From positions 1 through 43,200 of the forward strand of contig WRGD01000144.1 of the NCBI GenBank assembly GCA_009787355.1: a DNA stretch of 43,200 nucleotides, written 5' to 3'. Shown one piece after another: positions 39,501-43,200 of this stretch (position 1 is the stretch's first letter; every line of letters starts with the position of its first letter). The notes under the pieces were generated by a model. That model was given only the letters and a program-made list of their open reading frames with translations. It was not told where the DNA came from and searched no databases. Position numbers and translations under genes: made by a program. The DNA comes from Defluviitaleaceae bacterium (GTDB taxonomy: Bacteria > Bacillota > Clostridia > Lachnospirales > UBA5962).

Positions 39501-39846
39501 AAATCTAAATACGGCAAATAGTTCACAATTGCAAAGACTACCCGGCATAGGAAATGTACTTGCGAACAGGATAATAGCGTATAGAAATACGCACGGTCTT
39601 TTTAACACTACAAATGAAATAACAAATGTAAGTGGAATAGGAATACATACATATATAAAAATAAGCAATTTTATATATGTAGATAGCAGAAATATATTTT
39701 TGCCACCTACTTTAAGAACAATTATTGTAAATGAGGATTTTACAATATACGAAAATGATTTTTTAGATGATTTCTTAGAAGAGCAAGATATAACACTTAA
39801 CGATATTTTTGAATATATTAATGAATTTAATGAAATTATATATTAG
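36577..39846 (+). CDS. Membrane-anchored subtilase (S8) with CarboxypepD-reg-like domain and two C-terminal ComEA-like HhH modules
   Basis: This 1089-residue exported protein starts at GTG with an AAGG site. It has a signal peptide (1-~24), then an N-terminal region without known domain (25-~280). A propeptide-like segment (~285-365) is followed by membrane segments at ~398-431 and ~446-463 enclosing a basic cytoplasmic loop. This places the subtilase domain (~475-785) outside the cell. The catalytic triad is complete: D507 (GIVDDG), H542 (NHGQHVLG) and S746 (DGTSMAAPHV), with oxyanion N664 (AAGND). A carboxypeptidase-regulatory-like beta domain follows (~815-898). Two helix-hairpin-helix modules (~903-963 and ~973-1036) share ININTASLEQLLTLPGIG-type sequence with ComEA. 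Such HhH units normally bind DNA. The function of the combination is unknown. Confidence 0.88.
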   Translation: MYKKIFNLFIITLFVMNTQPVFANENNEEYQSIYYIQNEIENINNLEVANVEQTVTEIFNYSFNKRLQLGSYSQIPVLYENENNINPVLYFNTDSNNNIWQVIYRLNNLQNAIVTFETHEDFLYIDYKLSSYENIPNIFIHTNNFGMLDILQYIYNIPQNENYTIFNNSDNPNFRIKNGYGISFMYGTRPVHILWENDILYISFEDFKNNFNHYTEFWISENDNELVLYKTLNISNFVDDNGYTGGTNVGGSDNNQNNSQDTFTENWINPPSLQGNEVSLFENSDIVWFANTRLTALLQSGITTEDINKAIEYLGGRVIGYIPIIREFTIEVPANDLDGLFDLSNYLMNNHSNIFDYVTIYTGLFEDATNSTRGRVPEGTPSPFHPVEPVTEEQRVGTQIIGLLFLTGLIYYRIILPFLILSTIIAITIKFIKNEYKYEKIVFKTLKILWLLFIIVIPSILYARTTNTPTNDPWWNNREWGLTAINAPLTWDIYGDEISNIRVGIVDDGIGVDSEINGLFNSHEDLTISFRNFRVHHGLRNHGQHVLGTIGATHNNGLGVTGVANLLPSYLFSYDAFGSFWWVHEDWRLAVSDRETRAGLVWNVERGTRIINFSIGWPKYVNVFGNTVTNVPVTVGQSTRLYRNTLQELLNQGHDFLIVHAAGNDTRNARLTGFWALIQEPNLRDRIITVGATDRNNKLVYFSNYGSIVDIVAPGYSIFSTLANRNGGYSQVGSGRGVYGYMDGTSMAAPHVTGVAALVWGANPNLTASEVKNIIVTASTREDRQIREHRNVTDRRNYYLIDSLSSVHMAVHGETARLRGTVLSDANNNFVRNSAITLESIFGDTVFTAFSDENGFFDINEIPLDRYRLTIRASGFITYEETLDLTNVKVLIDDFALEPFTGLININTASLEQLLTLPGIGITLANRIIEHRNTYGLFNTTEDLMNVHGIALMRYLGVASLITVDETLNIPNVRINLNTANSSQLQRLPGIGNVLANRIIAYRNTHGLFNTTNEITNVSGIGIHTYIKISNFIYVDSRNIFLPPTLRTIIVNEDFTIYENDFLDDFLEEQDITLNDIFEYINEFNEIIY

Positions 39847-39931
39847 ATAGAAGAAATTTAATTAAAGGAGGTGATTGAAAAGGTAGCCGAAATAGAAATA
39901 TTTTTAAAATTAAATATAACAAAATTTTTAA

Positions 39932-41383
<1,452 letters not shown>

Positions 41384-41407
41384 AAATAATAATTAATTAA
41401 ATATTTA

Positions 41408-41446
41408 AGGGTCTTTTGTCAAGAGTTTTTATTGATAGAAGACCCT
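41408..41446. terminator. Hairpin between convergent GH1 and hsdR
   Basis: AGGGTCTT (41408-41415) pairs with AAGACCCT (41439-41446), with additional TCAA/TTGA pairing towards the loop. The hsdR stop codon (41429-41431) lies in the loop. On the minus strand an A/T-rich tail follows; on the plus strand there is no T-run. Confidence 0.6.
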
Positions 41447-43200
41447 CAAATGATATATGCCAATTCTACGACCGTAACAAAAAAACTCTAAAAACTCACG
41501 AACACGTCCATTAATTTTTAACGGGCTTAGATTTTCTCCTATTTTTTGTTCAAAATATTTTTTTGCTTGTTGTTTATTTACTGTGCTTAAAAGATTGTCA
41601 AATCTACCAAAATCATTTATGTTTTCTTTTGTTATGTTAAGTAATATCATTTCACGAAACATTTTTTCATCTAGCCCAAAAGTTTTGATAATTAGATTTA
41701 TTTCATCATCTTTTGCATTTGCTTGATAAATTGTTATATAATCACGCAGAGTATTGCCCTCTTGAACTACAAAATCACCGCTTTGTATATCACGGATTAT
41801 TATTTCTGCAAAATCTTGTTCGGTTTTTGCTAGGGTTTTAAATGTTTTGTGTAGCTCGTTTAAGGCTTGTTTTGTTTCGCTATCGTTTGCATTTTCTAGG
41901 CATTTTAGATATTTTGTAAAGCGTGAATTTAGCCATTCGGTATCTATGCGACCGGTGTTTTTGTTTGTTAAATATCCTGATATTTCGTATGGTATATTTA
42001 TTATTTTTTCTGTTTGCTCGTAATCTGATTCTTGCTCTGATTCAAAAAGCTCTTTATAACGTAATAATAAAACATTATATGTTGTTTCGTCTAGCACAAG
42101 CGTTATATTTTCATCTTTGTATTCATATTCTGCTTGTTCCCATTTATGCCCTTGTATTTTTGCAGCTTCTAACAAGTCTGAAATTTCTACAAAAAGTTGT
42201 GCAAACTTTATTTTTTCTGCTTGTTCGCTTGGTAAGATTTTAAAGTCATCTACTCCACTTGTTTCAAATATTTCTTTTATTTGTACAAAAACTTCGTTTA
42301 TTTTTTTAATATTTTCGCCTAGTTTCGGCACAAACATATCATATGGCTTGTCTCCAGAATATAGTTTTAATGCGGCTTCTATATTTTTTTGCATTGTATG
42401 TGGCTTGCGGTAATATTTTATTGTGCCGAATGGTTTTTCATATCCCAAAAGACGGTTTGTACGAGAAAAAGCCTGTATAATATTTGCGTGTTCTAGAACT
42501 TTGTCCATATACAATGTATTTATCCATTTGCTGTCAAAACCTGTTAGCATTTGGTCAACTACTATTAATATATCTATTTGTGCATCTTTTGTTTTGTCTA
42601 TTGTGCTGTATGGTTTTTTATGGGCAAGCCTTGCGGCAATATCTTTTTTAAACTTGTCGTGGGCATTTATTTTAAAGTCTTGGTTATACGCTTCGTTATA
42701 ATCCTCTATTATTTCTACAAGCCCATCTTCTTTAAACTTTGTGTTTTCTAGATTATCTATATTTGGGTCAAAAAGTGCTGTTATTTTTAGTTTTGGTGCT
42801 TCTTTTTTGAAAAGCCTGTAATATTCTATTGCATCTGGTATACTATTTGTTGCAAAAATAGAGTGGAACTTTCCATTTTGTGAAAGTGTTGTCCAGTTTT
42901 CTTTTATATCTGTTACTACCATTTGTGGGTGTGATGTTTCAAAACTGTATTGCGAATTTTTTAAATAGCTTTCTATACCTTTTATTTTTTTGCCGTCGTC
43001 TCCTTTTTCATCTCCCATTTGCATTTCGTTTAAAAATTTTAAATATACTTTTGTTTTGTTTTCATCTTCAAAAACTTCTTCTTCGGTTTGGACTTTTACT
43101 TCTTTTAGAGCTACTGCTTTTCTTATGTCTTTTTCTTTATATGTTTCTACCATTACCGGGTCAAAGCCTAGCACATTTTTATCACGTATGCCATCGGCTA
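41429..43200 (-). CDS. hsdR: Type I restriction enzyme R subunit (HsdR), C-terminal part; N-terminus beyond the window
   Basis: About 590 residues are visible. The frame is open to the right edge (upstream of the GTG at 43174 it still reads DGIRDKNVLGFDPV, a typical HsdR stretch). Helicase motif V (ILIVVDQMLTGFDS) and motif VI (NIIQAFSRTNRLLG) belong to the second RecA-like domain of this SF2 translocase. The helical C-terminal region that contacts the methylase core follows. The nuclease domain and helicase motifs I-IV must lie beyond the edge. Transcription is leftward, so hsdM and hsdS, if present, probably lie upstream to the right. The last ~10 residues are encoded within the terminator hairpin. 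Confidence 0.93.
   Translation of the reverse strand, partial: ADGIRDKNVLGFDPVMVETYKEKDIRKAVALKEVKVQTEEEVFEDENKTKVYLKFLNEMQMGDEKGDDGKKIKGIESYLKNSQYSFETSHPQMVVTDIKENWTTLSQNGKFHSIFATNSIPDAIEYYRLFKKEAPKLKITALFDPNIDNLENTKFKEDGLVEIIEDYNEAYNQDFKINAHDKFKKDIAARLAHKKPYSTIDKTKDAQIDILIVVDQMLTGFDSKWINTLYMDKVLEHANIIQAFSRTNRLLGYEKPFGTIKYYRKPHTMQKNIEAALKLYSGDKPYDMFVPKLGENIKKINEVFVQIKEIFETSGVDDFKILPSEQAEKIKFAQLFVEISDLLEAAKIQGHKWEQAEYEYKDENITLVLDETTYNVLLLRYKELFESEQESDYEQTEKIINIPYEISGYLTNKNTGRIDTEWLNSRFTKYLKCLENANDSETKQALNELHKTFKTLAKTEQDFAEIIIRDIQSGDFVVQEGNTLRDYITIYQANAKDDEINLIIKTFGLDEKMFREMILLNITKENINDFGRFDNLLSTVNKQQAKKYFEQKIGENLSPLKINGRVREFLEFFCYGRRIGIYHLRVFYQ

Noticed and set aside
41923-42701. Plus-strand open frames opposite hsdR
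   Set aside because: Shadow frames of a clear HsdR coding region.

Overview
The window looks like chromosomal DNA of a very low-GC, Gram-positive anaerobe of the class Clostridia. The reasons are the strongly A/T-biased codons, AGGAGG-type ribosome sites, frequent TTG/GTG starts, an hrcA-grpE-dnaK-dnaJ cluster, a tilS-hpt-ftsH-hslO cluster, an acetyl-type MetA, an iron-sulfur serine dehydratase and a PTS-centred sugar economy. The HPr sequence resembles Lachnospirales proteins as I remember them, so placement near that order is an inference. I saw no rRNA or tRNA genes, transposases, phage genes or CRISPR array.

Bases 1-12,050 are mixed housekeeping. They hold a decayed small gene at the left edge, engB, a WG-repeat protein, a coupled ldcA/NlpC-P60 pair for peptide or cell-wall recycling, a CarD-family regulator, metA, a one-chain L-serine dehydratase, a lipoprotein, cca tightly coupled to a DtxR/MntR-type regulator, a rhomboid protease, hslO and a methyltransferase. 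Bases 12,039-21,250 are two leftward clusters: tilS-hpt-ftsH (continuing into the methyltransferase and hslO) and the heat-shock operon hrcA-grpE-dnaK-dnaJ, preceded by a diverged CIRCE operator.

Bases 21,500-32,700 run rightward: a GH1 6-phospho-beta-glucosidase, purH-purD, then the phosphotransferase region. A good promoter at 25,907 leads into a LicT-type ribonucleic antiterminator (RAT) overlapping an intrinsic terminator. The first gene behind it is a LicT-like antiterminator joined in frame to HPr. A histidine phosphatase, a DUF4097-like protein, ptsI and a beta-glucoside EIIBCA follow. The logic is that beta-glucosides are imported and phosphorylated by the PTS, the GH1 enzymes cleave the sugar phosphates, and HPr/EII phosphorylation of the PRD domains controls antitermination.

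Bases 32,780-39,850 form a run of three large exported proteins: five Listeria-Bacteroides-type repeats plus a stalk-like domain, an S41-like secreted protein, and a 1089-residue subtilase with internal membrane segments and two C-terminal ComEA-like helix-hairpin-helix modules. A second GH1 enzyme follows, and the right edge holds the C-terminal part of a type I restriction HsdR on the minus strand.

The most unusual items are the LicT-HPr fusion (with its own RAT leader, a probable ATT start and a second internal HPr start) and the subtilase-HhH protein.
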